Origin: an uncultured Collinsella sp.
GTDB taxonomy: Bacteria; Actinomycetota; Coriobacteriia; Coriobacteriales; Coriobacteriaceae
DNA length: 64,000 nucleotides
Assembly (NCBI GenBank): GCA_902490445.1
Contig: CABUDZ010000001.1
Location: forward strand, 1-64,000
Direction of reading: 5' to 3'
Position 1 is the stretch's first letter. Every line of letters starts with the position of its first letter. Both the position numbers and the translations under genes were made by a program. This document shows, in pieces, positions 24,615 to 33,422 of this stretch. Under the pieces are notes generated by a model. That model was not told the origin of the DNA. It ran no database searches and was given only the letters and a program-made list of their open reading frames with translations.

Positions 24615-25799
24615 TTACAGATGGACATCGGGATCGAGCATTTGAGCGCTCACGCGCATGGATGACGCCAGGTTTTGGAACGTTTCCAGACGCAGGCTGT
24701 CGATCTGCCCGGCGTCCTCGGCCTCGCGAACGGCGCAACCCGGCTCATGGACATGCGTGCAATCGCCAAACCGGCACGCACGCGATGCCTCGACAATCTC
24801 GGGAAAGGCGCGCGCCAGACCCCGCTCGTGACCCACGAGCGGTAGGCTGCGCAGGCCCGGGGCATCGGCGATCACGCCGGCGTCGCCCGGCAGCGTCACC
24901 ATCACGCGCGCGACGGTAGTGTGACGGCCCTGGTCGTCGCGTTCGCGCACACCGCCGGTCGCCAACGTATCGTGGCCCAGCAGCGCATTGAGCAGCGTCG
25001 ACTTGCCGGCACCCGACTCGCCCAGAATCATGGCGCAGCTCCCGGCAGGCACGCAGGCACGGACCTCGTCCAGGCCGCGGCCCTCGGCAGAGGACGTCAC
25101 GATCACGCGCACGTCCGGACCCACCAGGCGGCGCACGCGGTCCAGATCGCGCTCGAGCTCCTCGGCATCGCAGCGGTCGGCCTTGGTGAGCACCACCACC
25201 GGCTCGGCATCGCAATCGAGCGCCAACACCAGTGAGCGCGCCACGCGATCGAGCAGCACCTCGCCGGCGCCGAGCGCCTGCACGATCAGCACGCTGTCAA
25301 CGTTGGAGCAGAGCACTTGGCGCTCACCGCGGGCACGGCCACGCCAACGCTCAAAGCTCGTACGGCGCGGCAGCACGCACTCAATCACGCCCATATCGTG
25401 CCCGGGAGCGCGGCGCACCGCCACACGGTCGCCCACGGCAGGCAGCAGGACCTCGTCCTCGCCGCGCGACTTGGCAAACCCCACGGCATGCTCGGCACGA
25501 AACGTGTCATCGGCAGTCGCCACCAGCGGAAACCCGCGGTCCAGGCGCACCACGGCGCCCAACTGCATCTGCTCGGGTTCCTCGGCTTGCGCGCAAAAAT
25601 CATCGAAGGCTGCCCGTTGGGCGGCATCAACCGGCAGATCGTCAAACGCCGGAACATCCTGCAACGCATCGAGCCCCGGTACGCTCGTCAACAACTCCTC
25701 GGCAGACGCGGGGGCTTCGGTCGCAAGCTTCCGACGACGGTCACGCTTAGCCCGCGCCCCCGTCGTCTTTTTCTTCGCTTTAGCCTTAGCCTTGCCCAC
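24615..25799 (-). CDS. rsgA: Ribosome small-subunit-dependent GTPase RsgA
   Basis: 394-aa circularly permuted GTPase that helps late 30S maturation. Order of G motifs is permuted: TKAD (G4), then the P-loop GESGAGKSTLLNALLG (G1), then DAPGL (G3). The C-terminal zinc motif is CRFGDCTHVHEPGC. An OB fold (about 100-160, GDRVAVRR) precedes the GTPase domain. The N-terminal ~75 residues are an unusual Lys-rich then acidic extension (KAKAKAKKK), making it longer than the usual ~300 aa. Start GTG at 25799 has GGGAGG five nt upstream. Confidence 0.94.
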   Translation of the reverse strand: MGKAKAKAKKKTTGARAKRDRRRKLATEAPASAEELLTSVPGLDALQDVPAFDDLPVDAAQRAAFDDFCAQAEEPEQMQLGAVVRLDRGFPLVATADDTFRAEHAVGFAKSRGEDEVLLPAVGDRVAVRRAPGHDMGVIECVLPRRTSFERWRGRARGERQVLCSNVDSVLIVQALGAGEVLLDRVARSLVLALDCDAEPVVVLTKADRCDAEELERDLDRVRRLVGPDVRVIVTSSAEGRGLDEVRACVPAGSCAMILGESGAGKSTLLNALLGHDTLATGGVRERDDQGRHTTVARVMVTLPGDAGVIADAPGLRSLPLVGHERGLARAFPEIVEASRACRFGDCTHVHEPGCAVREAEDAGQIDSLRLETFQNLASSMRVSAQMLDPDVHL

Positions 25800-25847
25800 A
25801 AGCGCCTCCCAGCACCATAAATCACAACTGAGCAGGTATTTTAAATC

Positions 25848-25881
25848 AAAAAAAGCTGGCCGGGCAAAGCCCGACCAGCTC
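25848..25881 (-). terminator. Intrinsic terminator downstream of the Ca2+-ATPase
   Basis: Minus strand AGCTGGTCGGGC-TTT-GCCCGGCCAGCT followed by T7. It lies between the P-type ATPase and rsgA, after the palindrome at 25941-26029. Confidence 0.9.
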
Positions 25882-25940
25882 ACAAACTTTCCCTCAGCCC
25901 TTTTCATCCGCACGGGAGAAAAGCCAACAAGGATACCGCA

Positions 25941-26029
25941 GGGCCCGCCCCGGGAGTGTTTTCTTCTGAGCGATCCCGCAGCGCGAAGCGCGAGGACCAG
26001 CGAAGAAGAAAACACGCAGGGGCGGGCCC
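25941..26029. repeat. 89-bp palindrome directly after ATPase stop codon
   Basis: Outer arms GGGCCCGCCCC (25941-25951 with 26019-26029, perfect) and middle arms GTGTTTTCTTCT (25956-25967 with 26004-26015) enclose a core ATCCCGCAGCGCGAAGCGCG. The core is nearly the same as in the palindrome at 34696-34790, while the arms differ in sequence but remain self-complementary. It starts 12 nt past the stop codon of the ATPase gene as transcribed. Confidence 0.85.
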
Positions 26030-26041
26030 GGACAGGTTAAC

Positions 26042-28723
26042 TTACTCTTTCTCCACCGCGCGCATGATCGCCTTGTAGATCTCCATCAGCGGAATAATCA
26101 GGAAGGCAAGGCCCAGGGCAGCGACAACGCCCTTGAGCTCAAGCGTTACGGGGCCAAAGAACATCTCAGCAAGCGTCGGCTGCACGGTCACGATCACCGT
26201 CAGCACCAGTGCCAGCGCGGCGGAAGCCCACAGCCACTTGTTCTGCTTCTTCATGGTGAACAGCGACGCACGACGGCTGCGCATATTGAAGCAGTGGAAA
26301 ATCTCGACCATGTTGAGCGTGATGAACGCCATCATCACGCCTTCCTCGTCGGCATTGCCGGCGATCATATCGGCGATGTGGATGTAGCCCATGTCAAAGT
26401 ACACGCCCACAAAGAAGCTCGCCAGCACCAGCACGGTGATGATTAGGCCCTGGACCACGCAGTCCAGACCCATATGTCCGGCAAAGACACCGTCCTTGGC
26501 GTTGCGCGGCTTGCGCTTCATGATGTCGCCCTCGGCGTCCTCCATGCCCAGCGCGAGCGCAGGGAAGCAGTCGGTAACCAGGTTCACCCACAGCAGCTGC
26601 ACCGGCTGGAAGATGGTAAAGCCGATGAGCGTGGCGATAAACACCGAGAAGACCTCGGCAAGGTTTGCCGAAAGCAGGAACTGGATGACCTTGCGGATGT
26701 TGTCGTAGATGCGGCGACCCTCTTCGCAAGCACCGATGATGGTGGCGAAGTTGTCGTCGGCAAGCACCATGTCGGCAACGTTCTTGGTGACGTCGGTACC
26801 GGTGATGCCCATGCCCACGCCGATGTCGGCACGCTTGATGGACGGGGCGTCGTTGACGCCGTCGCCCGTCATGGCCACAATCTGGTCGCGCGACTTCCAG
26901 GCCTCGACGATGCGGGTCTTGTGCTCGGGCTGGACGCGGGCGTACACGCCGTAGTCCTCGATGTGCGCGTCGAGTTCCTCGTCGCTCGTGCGGTCGAGGT
27001 CGGCGCCCGTGATGGCCTGGCTGCGATCGGCGACGATACCCAGCTGCTTGGCGATGGCCACGGCGGTGTCGATGTGGTCGCCCGTGATCATGACGGTGCG
27101 GATACCAGCGTCGTGCGCCTCGCGGATAGCGTCAGCCACCTCGGGACGGACCGGGTCAATCATGCCGGACAGGCCGCAGAAGACCAGGTCGTGCTCGAGC
27201 GCAGCGGGGCTGCAGTCGCTCGGGACCTCGGTGTAGGTGCGGCTTGCCAGCGCCAGCACGCGCAGAGCCTCGTCGGCCATGGCCTTGTTGGCGGCCACGA
27301 GCTCGGCGCGACGCTCCTCGGTCAGCGGGACGACCTTTTCGCCCTCGTAGATATGGGTGCACAGGCCGATCACCACGTCGGGCGCGCCCTTGGTGTACTG
27401 CTCGTACTCGCCATCCAAGGTCTCGACGATCACGGACATCATCTTGCGGCCCGAGTCGAACGGGGCCTCGCCCACGCGCGGATGCTCGGCAGTCAGGCCG
27501 GTGAGGCCAGCCTTGCCGGCGTCGTTGACGAGCGCGCACTCGGTCGGCTCGCCCACGGCCTCGCCCAGCTCCTCGTCCCACTGAGCATCGGAGCACAGCG
27601 CCATGCCGGCCAGGAACTTCTCCTTGGGCGCAGCGAGCTCGTGCTTGACGACGGTCATCTTGTTCTGGGTAAGGGTACCGGTCTTGTCGGAGCAGATGGT
27701 CTGTGTGCAGCCAAGGGTCTCGACAGCAGAGAGCTTGCGGATAATCGCCCGGCGCTTGGCCATCTTGGTCACGCCAAGCGAAAGGACGATGGTCACGACG
27801 GCAACAAGGCCCTCGGGGATGGCGGCGACGGCGAGCGAGACGGCAACCATAAAGGTGTCGAGCAGGGCAGTCGGATCGGTAAGGACGTTGCCCACGCCGT
27901 GGCGGAGGATGTCAACGCCAAAGATGACGACGCAGATGACGATCACCATGATGGTGAGGATGCGGCTGAGCTCGGCGAGCTTCACCTGCAGCGGCGTGAG
28001 CTCTTCCTTGGCCTCGGCCAGGGCGCCGGCGATCTTGCCCATCTCGGTGTTCATGCCGGTGCCGACCACGACGGCGCGACCACGGCCGTACACGACGGTG
28101 GAGCCCATATAGCACATGTTCTTACGGTCGCCGAGCGGCACGTCGTCGGTGCCGGCGGCGAGCTCGATCACGTTGGCATGCTTCTCGACGGGCACGGACT
28201 CGCCGGTGAGCGCGGCCTCTTCGATCTTCATCGTGGCGCTCTCGAGCACGCGGCAGTCGGCCGGGACGGAGTCGCCCGCCTCGAGCATGATCACGTCGCC
28301 GGGCACGAGCTCGGCGCTCGGCAGGTGCACGAGCTTGCCGTCGCGTAGCACCTTGGACTGCGCCGCACTCATCTCCTGCAGGGCCTCGAGGGCCTCCTCG
28401 CTCTTGGCTTCCTGGACCACGCCCAGCACCGAGTTGACGATAACGACGAACATGATGATGGCAACATCGGCAAAGTCGGGCTCGCCCTTGACCATGCCCG
28501 TGAGCGCACTGATGACGGCGGCAACGATCAGCATGATGACCATAGGGTCAGCCATCTGTTCAAAGAAACGCTTCCACAGCGGCGTCTTCTCAGCTTCCTC
28601 GAGCTTGTTAGGGCCTGTCTTGGCGAGGCGCGAAGACGCCTCGTCGTTGCTCAGGCCGAGGTTCTCATCGACACCTTGGTCGCTGAGCACCTCCGCCGCG
28701 GCGGACAGGTATTCCTTTTGCAT
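26042..28723 (-). CDS. P2-type (calcium-transporting) cation ATPase
   Basis: 893-aa P-type ATPase, full length for PMR1/SERCA-like P2A enzymes. In order: N-terminal cation ATPase domain (SSRLAKTGPNKLEEAEKTPL), the actuator TGES loop (ALTGESVPVEK), M4 motif AIPEGLVAVVTIVLSLG with the ion-coordinating PEGL, the phosphorylation motif CSDKTGTLTQNKM, and the hinge MTGDGVNDAPSIKRADIGVG. M5-M6 carry NLVTDCFPALALG. The PEGL/Asn-Asp signature favours Ca2+ (possibly Mn2+) efflux. AGGAGGGGACTCTAT precedes the ATG. Monocistronic; divergent from pyk. Confidence 0.93.
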   Translation of the reverse strand: MQKEYLSAAAEVLSDQGVDENLGLSNDEASSRLAKTGPNKLEEAEKTPLWKRFFEQMADPMVIMLIVAAVISALTGMVKGEPDFADVAIIMFVVIVNSVLGVVQEAKSEEALEALQEMSAAQSKVLRDGKLVHLPSAELVPGDVIMLEAGDSVPADCRVLESATMKIEEAALTGESVPVEKHANVIELAAGTDDVPLGDRKNMCYMGSTVVYGRGRAVVVGTGMNTEMGKIAGALAEAKEELTPLQVKLAELSRILTIMVIVICVVIFGVDILRHGVGNVLTDPTALLDTFMVAVSLAVAAIPEGLVAVVTIVLSLGVTKMAKRRAIIRKLSAVETLGCTQTICSDKTGTLTQNKMTVVKHELAAPKEKFLAGMALCSDAQWDEELGEAVGEPTECALVNDAGKAGLTGLTAEHPRVGEAPFDSGRKMMSVIVETLDGEYEQYTKGAPDVVIGLCTHIYEGEKVVPLTEERRAELVAANKAMADEALRVLALASRTYTEVPSDCSPAALEHDLVFCGLSGMIDPVRPEVADAIREAHDAGIRTVMITGDHIDTAVAIAKQLGIVADRSQAITGADLDRTSDEELDAHIEDYGVYARVQPEHKTRIVEAWKSRDQIVAMTGDGVNDAPSIKRADIGVGMGITGTDVTKNVADMVLADDNFATIIGACEEGRRIYDNIRKVIQFLLSANLAEVFSVFIATLIGFTIFQPVQLLWVNLVTDCFPALALGMEDAEGDIMKRKPRNAKDGVFAGHMGLDCVVQGLIITVLVLASFFVGVYFDMGYIHIADMIAGNADEEGVMMAFITLNMVEIFHCFNMRSRRASLFTMKKQNKWLWASAALALVLTVIVTVQPTLAEMFFGPVTLELKGVVAALGLAFLIIPLMEIYKAIMRAVEKE

Positions 28724-29164
28724 ATAGAGTCCCCTCCTGGGATTCGGGCCACTCAGCAGATTGATGCCCGATCATAATTCCCAGGAGAAGGGCAAGGGCT
28801 CATCAAGGCTGCCGTGCTGAGCGGCAGTTGATAGTGGAGCTATGGTACCCCAAAGCGACGCGTCTAGCCAAAACAATCGGTTTGGAAATATGGTCCGCAC
28901 GCAACGGTGCAGGCCGTGTGATGCTCAACATTGGTAAAACGTTTTTTCTTCGGCACATCGCCAAACTGACATATCGCCCAGATAGCAGCGGTTGGAGTGG
29001 TTGGTAAAGATTTTTCATATACCGTTTTTCCCGCAAAAATGAACTTCCATTTCGGCATACGGTCGATTTTTTGGGGTATTCGGTCGGCATTTCGTTATAA
29101 TCATCTCGGTTTTATTTCTTATGGTTTATCTATCAGCGCAAGACGATGTCAGATGGAGGTCTGA
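28724..29164. promoter_or_regulatory. Divergent intergenic region between the Ca2+-ATPase gene and pyk
   Basis: 441 bp without a supported ORF. It is AT-richer than its surroundings and carries a perfect -10 TATAAT for pyk (29096-29101) with no good -35 at normal spacing; GGTCG occurs on either side of a T6 run upstream (29051-29085). The pyk ribosome site is GATGGAGG. GGGATTCGGG and CCCAGGAG near 28738-28790 form a weak hairpin close to the ATPase start. Confidence 0.5.
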
Positions 29165-30625
29165 ATGTACAAGCGTACTAAGATTGTATGCACCATGGGT
29201 CCCGCCTGCGATAGCGACGAGACCATCCGCGAGATGATCAAGGCGGGCATGAACGTCGCCCGTTTTAACTTCTCGCACGGCTCCTACGACGAGCACCACG
29301 GTCGCATCGAGCGCGTCCGCCGTATTTCCAAGGAGCTCGGTCTGCCTGTCGGCATCCTGCTCGACACCAAGGGCCCCGAGGTCCGCACCGGCCTTCTGGT
29401 CGACGGCAAGAAGGTTGCCGTCAAGACCGGCGATAAGATCGTCGTCACCGCTCAGCCCACGTCCGAGGATTTCCACGGCACCGCTGAGCACATCTCCCTC
29501 GACTACCTGGCTCTGCCCTCCGAGGTCGAGAAGGGCTCCCTCATCCTGATCGATGACGGCCTGGTTGCCCTCGAGGTCGAGTCCGTCAGCGGCCAGGACA
29601 TGACCTGCGTCGTTAAGAACGACGGCCTGATCGGCGAGCGCAAGGGCGTCAACATGCCCAACGTCAACATCTCGCTGCCCGCCATCACCGAGCGCGATCG
29701 TCAGGACATCCTCTTTGGCCTGACCGAGAACATCGACTACATCGCCGCTTCCTTCATCCGTGACGGCGAGTCCGTCCGCGGCATCCGCAAGCTTTGCCGC
29801 GAGAACGGTGGCGAGCACGTGACGATCTTCCCGAAGATCGAGTGCGCCCTGGGCGTCGAGAACTTCGACGAGATCCTCGAGGCTTCCGACGGCATCATGG
29901 TCGCCCGTGGCGACCTGGGTATCGAGATCAAGCCCGAGCTCGTTCCGCACATCCAGAAGGAGATCATCGCCAAGTGCAACGCGGCCTACAAGCCCGTTAT
30001 CACCGCTACGCAGATGCTCGACTCCATGCAGCAGAACCCGCGCCCGACGCGCGCCGAGGTTGCCGACGTTGCTAACGCCATCTACGACGGCACCGACGCC
30101 GTTATGCTCTCTGGCGAGTCCGCTGCCGGTAAGTACCCGGTCGAGGCCGTTAAGATGCAGGCTAGCATTGCTCTCGAGACCGAGAAGTACCTCCCGGCCC
30201 ACGCTCCGCTCGAGGTTCCGGCTGGCGCCCACGGCACCCGCGTCGTCAACAACGTTGTGGGTATGTCCGCTGTGAACATGGCCACCACCGTTGGCGCCAA
30301 GTGCATCACCGTGCCGACGACCACCGGTCGCACCGCTCGCCTGATCTCGCACTTCCGTCCCAACATGCCGATCTGCGCATTCTCCCGCCACGAGTGGGCC
30401 GTCCAGCAGATGATCATGTACTGGGGCGTTATCCCGCACCAGGCTGCCATCACGCAGGGCACCGTCAACGGCACGATCGTCAAGGCGATCGAGACCGCCA
30501 AGGAGCTCGGCTACGTCGAGACCGGCGATCTGACCGTCGCCACCGCCGGCGATCCCCGCATGAGCGTCCAGCTCGAGGACAAGGTCTCCTCGACCAACGT
30601 CGCTTACGTCGCTCAGGTGCGCTAA
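29165..30625 (+). CDS. pyk: Pyruvate kinase
   Basis: Final glycolytic enzyme: phosphoenolpyruvate plus ADP to pyruvate plus ATP. 486 aa. Motifs: MNVARFNFSHGSYDEHHGRI (about 29-48), the K-x-E active-site stretch FPKIECALGVENFDE, metal site SDGIMVARGDLGIEI, and TATQMLDSM. The C-terminal allosteric domain is present, but there is no extra PEP-utiliser-like domain as in some Firmicutes. Codon choice is strongly biased (nearly all preferred codons), fitting very high expression. Strong upstream -10 and terminator make it a single-gene unit on the plus strand. Confidence 0.97.
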   Translation: MYKRTKIVCTMGPACDSDETIREMIKAGMNVARFNFSHGSYDEHHGRIERVRRISKELGLPVGILLDTKGPEVRTGLLVDGKKVAVKTGDKIVVTAQPTSEDFHGTAEHISLDYLALPSEVEKGSLILIDDGLVALEVESVSGQDMTCVVKNDGLIGERKGVNMPNVNISLPAITERDRQDILFGLTENIDYIAASFIRDGESVRGIRKLCRENGGEHVTIFPKIECALGVENFDEILEASDGIMVARGDLGIEIKPELVPHIQKEIIAKCNAAYKPVITATQMLDSMQQNPRPTRAEVADVANAIYDGTDAVMLSGESAAGKYPVEAVKMQASIALETEKYLPAHAPLEVPAGAHGTRVVNNVVGMSAVNMATTVGAKCITVPTTTGRTARLISHFRPNMPICAFSRHEWAVQQMIMYWGVIPHQAAITQGTVNGTIVKAIETAKELGYVETGDLTVATAGDPRMSVQLEDKVSSTNVAYVAQVR

Positions 30626-30653
30626 ATCGCACTTGCAAGCATGCTTGCATTGC

Positions 30654-30693
30654 AAAGGGCCCGGAAGGCTTCGCCTTCCGGGCCCTTTATTTG
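30654..30693 (+). terminator. Strong intrinsic terminator of pyk
   Basis: AAAGGGCCCGGAAGG-CTTCG-CCTTCCGGGCCCTTT followed by ATTTG. A separate 16-bp perfect palindrome TGCAAGCATGCTTGCA (30634-30649) lies between the stop codon and this hairpin. Confidence 0.95.
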
Positions 30694-30837
30694 TGCATCG
30701 ATGCCTCCCGCACGGCATGACACGCAACCAGCTACTTATGGCATGCTATGAAATGTGCAGCTCGTTTGCCGTGTTTACGCCCTGCGACGGGAGCTGTTGG
30801 TCGATTGGGATGAGCTGTTCACTGCCGGGCCGGCCAG

Positions 30838-31686
30838 CTAGCAGCTAGCGATCAGGGGCAGAGCAGGAACACCGGGTGATGCGACGCGGGCGGCAAATCC
30901 CGCCTCGGTCAGCTCGATGACCTCGGTAAACGTTGTATCGAAAAACTCCTCAGTTAGCAAGCGATACGGCGGATGATCGGGCTGGCCGGGGTTTTCGCGT
31001 ACAATCTCGTGCATAACGCCGATGGTCTTGAGCACATACTCCTTATGGATGGGATACTGACCAAAACGCGTCGCCGCAGTATACAGGCGATTGGTCGCGC
31101 GCGGAATCGAAACGATGCCGAGCGTCTTGCCAAACCAGTCAAAGTCGCCTTGCTTTTTAATGCGGAATTCCTCGCACGGCTTGCCGCCGTGCGCCTCCAG
31201 GTACTGATTCACGCGCGTATTCCATACGGTATCCGCCACCAGATGCGACCAGACGCCCAGCGTCAAATCGAGCAGCGACTGCGCCACGTCACCGGGCGCG
31301 AGCGAAAGCTCGCTAGCACCGGGACCGGCAACCGGCTCGGCGTCCTTGTAGCGTTGGGGATAATGCACCCGATTGAGTCGCTCGCGCTCCTCGGCGATCG
31401 AGGTCGCGGCAGCCGGCGTACCAACAGACGCCCCTTTGAGCAGCGGCGCCACATAGGTATCCCAGAACTCGTGCTCGCGCGGCTTAGGGATAGGCTCGGG
31501 GTTTGCAAAGTGCGTAATGCGATACGGAATGGGATCAGCGATACCAGGGACCATATAGCCCACGAAGATATCCGGAACCACGCAGCCAAACAAGAAGGCA
31601 TTGCGGTCACGAACGCTATCGGCAAGCACGCCAGCACGCGCCAGCAAGCGCTCCGTTTGAGCGATATGAATGTTCCAACTTGGCAT
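30838..31686 (-). CDS. Zinc-dependent phospholipase C-fold protein
   Basis: 282 aa. N-terminal PSWNIHIAQTERLLARAG and FGCVVPDIFVGY plus a central GVWSHLVADTVWNTR fit the zinc-dependent phospholipase C domain family (His and Asp at metal-ligand positions). No signal peptide is seen, so it is likely cytoplasmic, unlike classic secreted alpha-toxin-type enzymes; the substrate is unknown. The start ATG at 31686 follows GGGGGTGG; an upstream ATG at 31698 is possible. It is downstream of cbiO by 66 nt with no visible terminator between. Confidence 0.75.
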   Translation of the reverse strand: MPSWNIHIAQTERLLARAGVLADSVRDRNAFLFGCVVPDIFVGYMVPGIADPIPYRITHFANPEPIPKPREHEFWDTYVAPLLKGASVGTPAAATSIAEERERLNRVHYPQRYKDAEPVAGPGASELSLAPGDVAQSLLDLTLGVWSHLVADTVWNTRVNQYLEAHGGKPCEEFRIKKQGDFDWFGKTLGIVSIPRATNRLYTAATRFGQYPIHKEYVLKTIGVMHEIVRENPGQPDHPPYRLLTEEFFDTTFTEVIELTEAGFAARVASPGVPALPLIASC

Positions 31687-31764
31687 AGCCACCCCCATAA
31701 AACCTGGTTAACTATACCATCACGGCAGAGTCGCACAGGCGGCCATACATACCCTACGCAGCAA

Positions 31765-32535
31765 CTATTCCGCAGCACCGCTTTCGGTTCCATACGACGG
31801 CACGGGCGCCTCGACCACATGGTGATATCGATCGATATAGATGGCGCGGGCACCCAGGCGCCGCACCAAATCTTGATGATGCGTGCTTATCAAGACCGTC
31901 TTGCCGGCAGCAACATAGGCCAGTAGAAAGTTGACCACGATGTCGCATGAGTCCTCGTCGAGCCCATTGGTAGGCTCGTCGAGGACCAAGATATCCGGGT
32001 TCATCGACACGACGGCCGCCAGCGCCACACGCTTCTTTTGCCCGCCCGAGAGCTGATAAGGCGAGGCGTCGGCAAGATCGGCAACCTGGAACAGCCCCAT
32101 GGCATCGCGCACGCGGCGCTCGAGCTCGTCTGCCGGCAGTCCCATCTGCGCGGGACCAAACGCGACCTCCTCGCCGACTGTGGCGCAAAAGAGCTGCGCA
32201 TCGGCATTCTGGAACACAAAGCCCACGCGCTGATGAAAACGATGAGCGGCCGCGGAATCCTTTAGAAACGCCGCATCGATCACGTGCCCGTCAAACAGGT
32301 ATGCCCCTGCGTCCGCGAGTTCAAGGCCGTTAATAAGGCGCATAATCGTCGTCTTGCCGCAGCCGTTGGGACCAAGCAGAGCAACGAGCTCCCCACGGTT
32401 CACCCGCAATGAAACGCCGTCGACCACCGTATGACCCGCATAGGAAAACACCACGTCGCGAAACTCGATGAGCGGCGTGACCTCGGCGCCGGCAGCACCG
32501 CTCGCACCCATCGCGTTATTCGTATCGTTTGCCAA
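31765..32535 (-). CDS. cbiO: ECF-type cobalt/nickel transporter ATPase
   Basis: 256-aa ABC ATPase. Walker A LLGPNGCGKTTIMRL (about 53-67), Q-loop GFVFQNADAQLFCATV (the FQNPDxQLF variant diagnostic of ECF energising subunits), signature LSGGQKKRVAL, Walker B ILVLDEPTNGLD, and H-switch ISTHH. It energises uptake by CbiM/CbiQ at the inner face of the membrane. The start appears to be TTG at 32535 with AAGGGCGG upstream. It follows cbiQ by 44 nt. Confidence 0.93.
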   Translation of the reverse strand: MANDTNNAMGASGAAGAEVTPLIEFRDVVFSYAGHTVVDGVSLRVNRGELVALLGPNGCGKTTIMRLINGLELADAGAYLFDGHVIDAAFLKDSAAAHRFHQRVGFVFQNADAQLFCATVGEEVAFGPAQMGLPADELERRVRDAMGLFQVADLADASPYQLSGGQKKRVALAAVVSMNPDILVLDEPTNGLDEDSCDIVVNFLLAYVAAGKTVLISTHHQDLVRRLGARAIYIDRYHHVVEAPVPSYGTESGAAE

Positions 32536-32579
32536 AACGCCGCCCTTCCCTACTCACATCGACAGTTCGACCGTCCGCG

Positions 32580-33422
32580 CTACAACACCGCGCACAACAC
32601 GACGAGCAACGCCACAACGGCCGCGTAAACGGCATCGCGCCAGTCAAACCCGGCGCGTGCAGGCGCCGGATACACGCCGGCAAAGCCGCGGCAAAGCATG
32701 GCCTCGTCCATCGCGCGGCTGCATTCCATCGCCTTGATAAACGTCATGCCCATGATACCCGCCAGCGAGTCGGTGCGCGAAAAACCCGTAGGCGCACGAC
32801 CCACGCTGCGCAGCATGACCGATTCGCACAGATCGTGCGCCGTGCGTCCCAGCACCTCGATATGCTTGAGCGCCATATCAAACGTAAAGATAACTTCGTC
32901 GGGCAGGTGCAGCATTTTGAGCGCCGCCGACATGCGGCTCCAGGTAAGCGTCCACGAAACACCCAGTACCAGCGACACATTAATAAACGTCTTGAGCGCG
33001 ATCTTGAGCATGGCACCCGTGGCAGACGCGCCCAGCAGCAGGGCAGGCAGTGCCAGAACCACCGCGAGCCCCGCAGCGCCAAGCGCCGGCACAAAGGTTG
33101 CCCGCAGCCCGCGTACGGGGCGCACGGCAACGAGCACCAGCGCGACAGCCGCCATCAACATGAGGTACAGCGGGCTCTGCGTCAGGCACACGCACAGAAC
33201 GCAGAGGAACATCCCCACCAGGCGCACCGGGGCCGAAACGGAAGAAAGGGCGCGGTCGACCATCGACCCGCCCTCGTGCGCGCCTCCACCCAGGCGAACC
33301 CGTTCAAGCAGGCTCGCCAGGTGCAGGACATTCTTTTGCATCACACGATGCCGAGCCCCCAAGGGCTCATATCGCTCCTCGGCCGCAAGCCAGCTAGGCA
33401 GCTCGGCTATTGCCATGAGCAC
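32580..33422 (-). CDS. cbiQ: ECF-type transporter transmembrane component CbiQ
   Basis: 280 aa with about five hydrophobic segments (LVGMFLCVLCVCLTQ; LYLMLMAAVALVLVAV; AGLAVVLALPALLLG and others). The cytoplasmic coupling helices carry the conserved A-R-G-like signatures as AMDEAMLCRGFAG near 245. It couples the CbiO ATPase to the CbiM substrate component. GTG at 33422 (AAGGA five nt upstream) overlaps the cbiM end by 29 nt; ATG at 33416 is an alternative. Confidence 0.9.
   Translation of the reverse strand: MLMAIAELPSWLAAEERYEPLGARHRVMQKNVLHLASLLERVRLGGGAHEGGSMVDRALSSVSAPVRLVGMFLCVLCVCLTQSPLYLMLMAAVALVLVAVRPVRGLRATFVPALGAAGLAVVLALPALLLGASATGAMLKIALKTFINVSLVLGVSWTLTWSRMSAALKMLHLPDEVIFTFDMALKHIEVLGRTAHDLCESVMLRSVGRAPTGFSRTDSLAGIMGMTFIKAMECSRAMDEAMLCRGFAGVYPAPARAGFDWRDAVYAAVVALLVVLCAVL

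Noticed and set aside
26474..28348. 624-aa open frame antisense to the P-type ATPase
   Set aside because: Low-complexity His/Asp/Gly/Val translation typical of antisense GC-rich coding; all P-type ATPase motifs are on the minus strand.
29126..30727. 533-aa open frame antisense to pyk
   Set aside because: Mirror of strongly biased pyk codons. No ribosome-binding site or domain; pyk is clear on the other strand.
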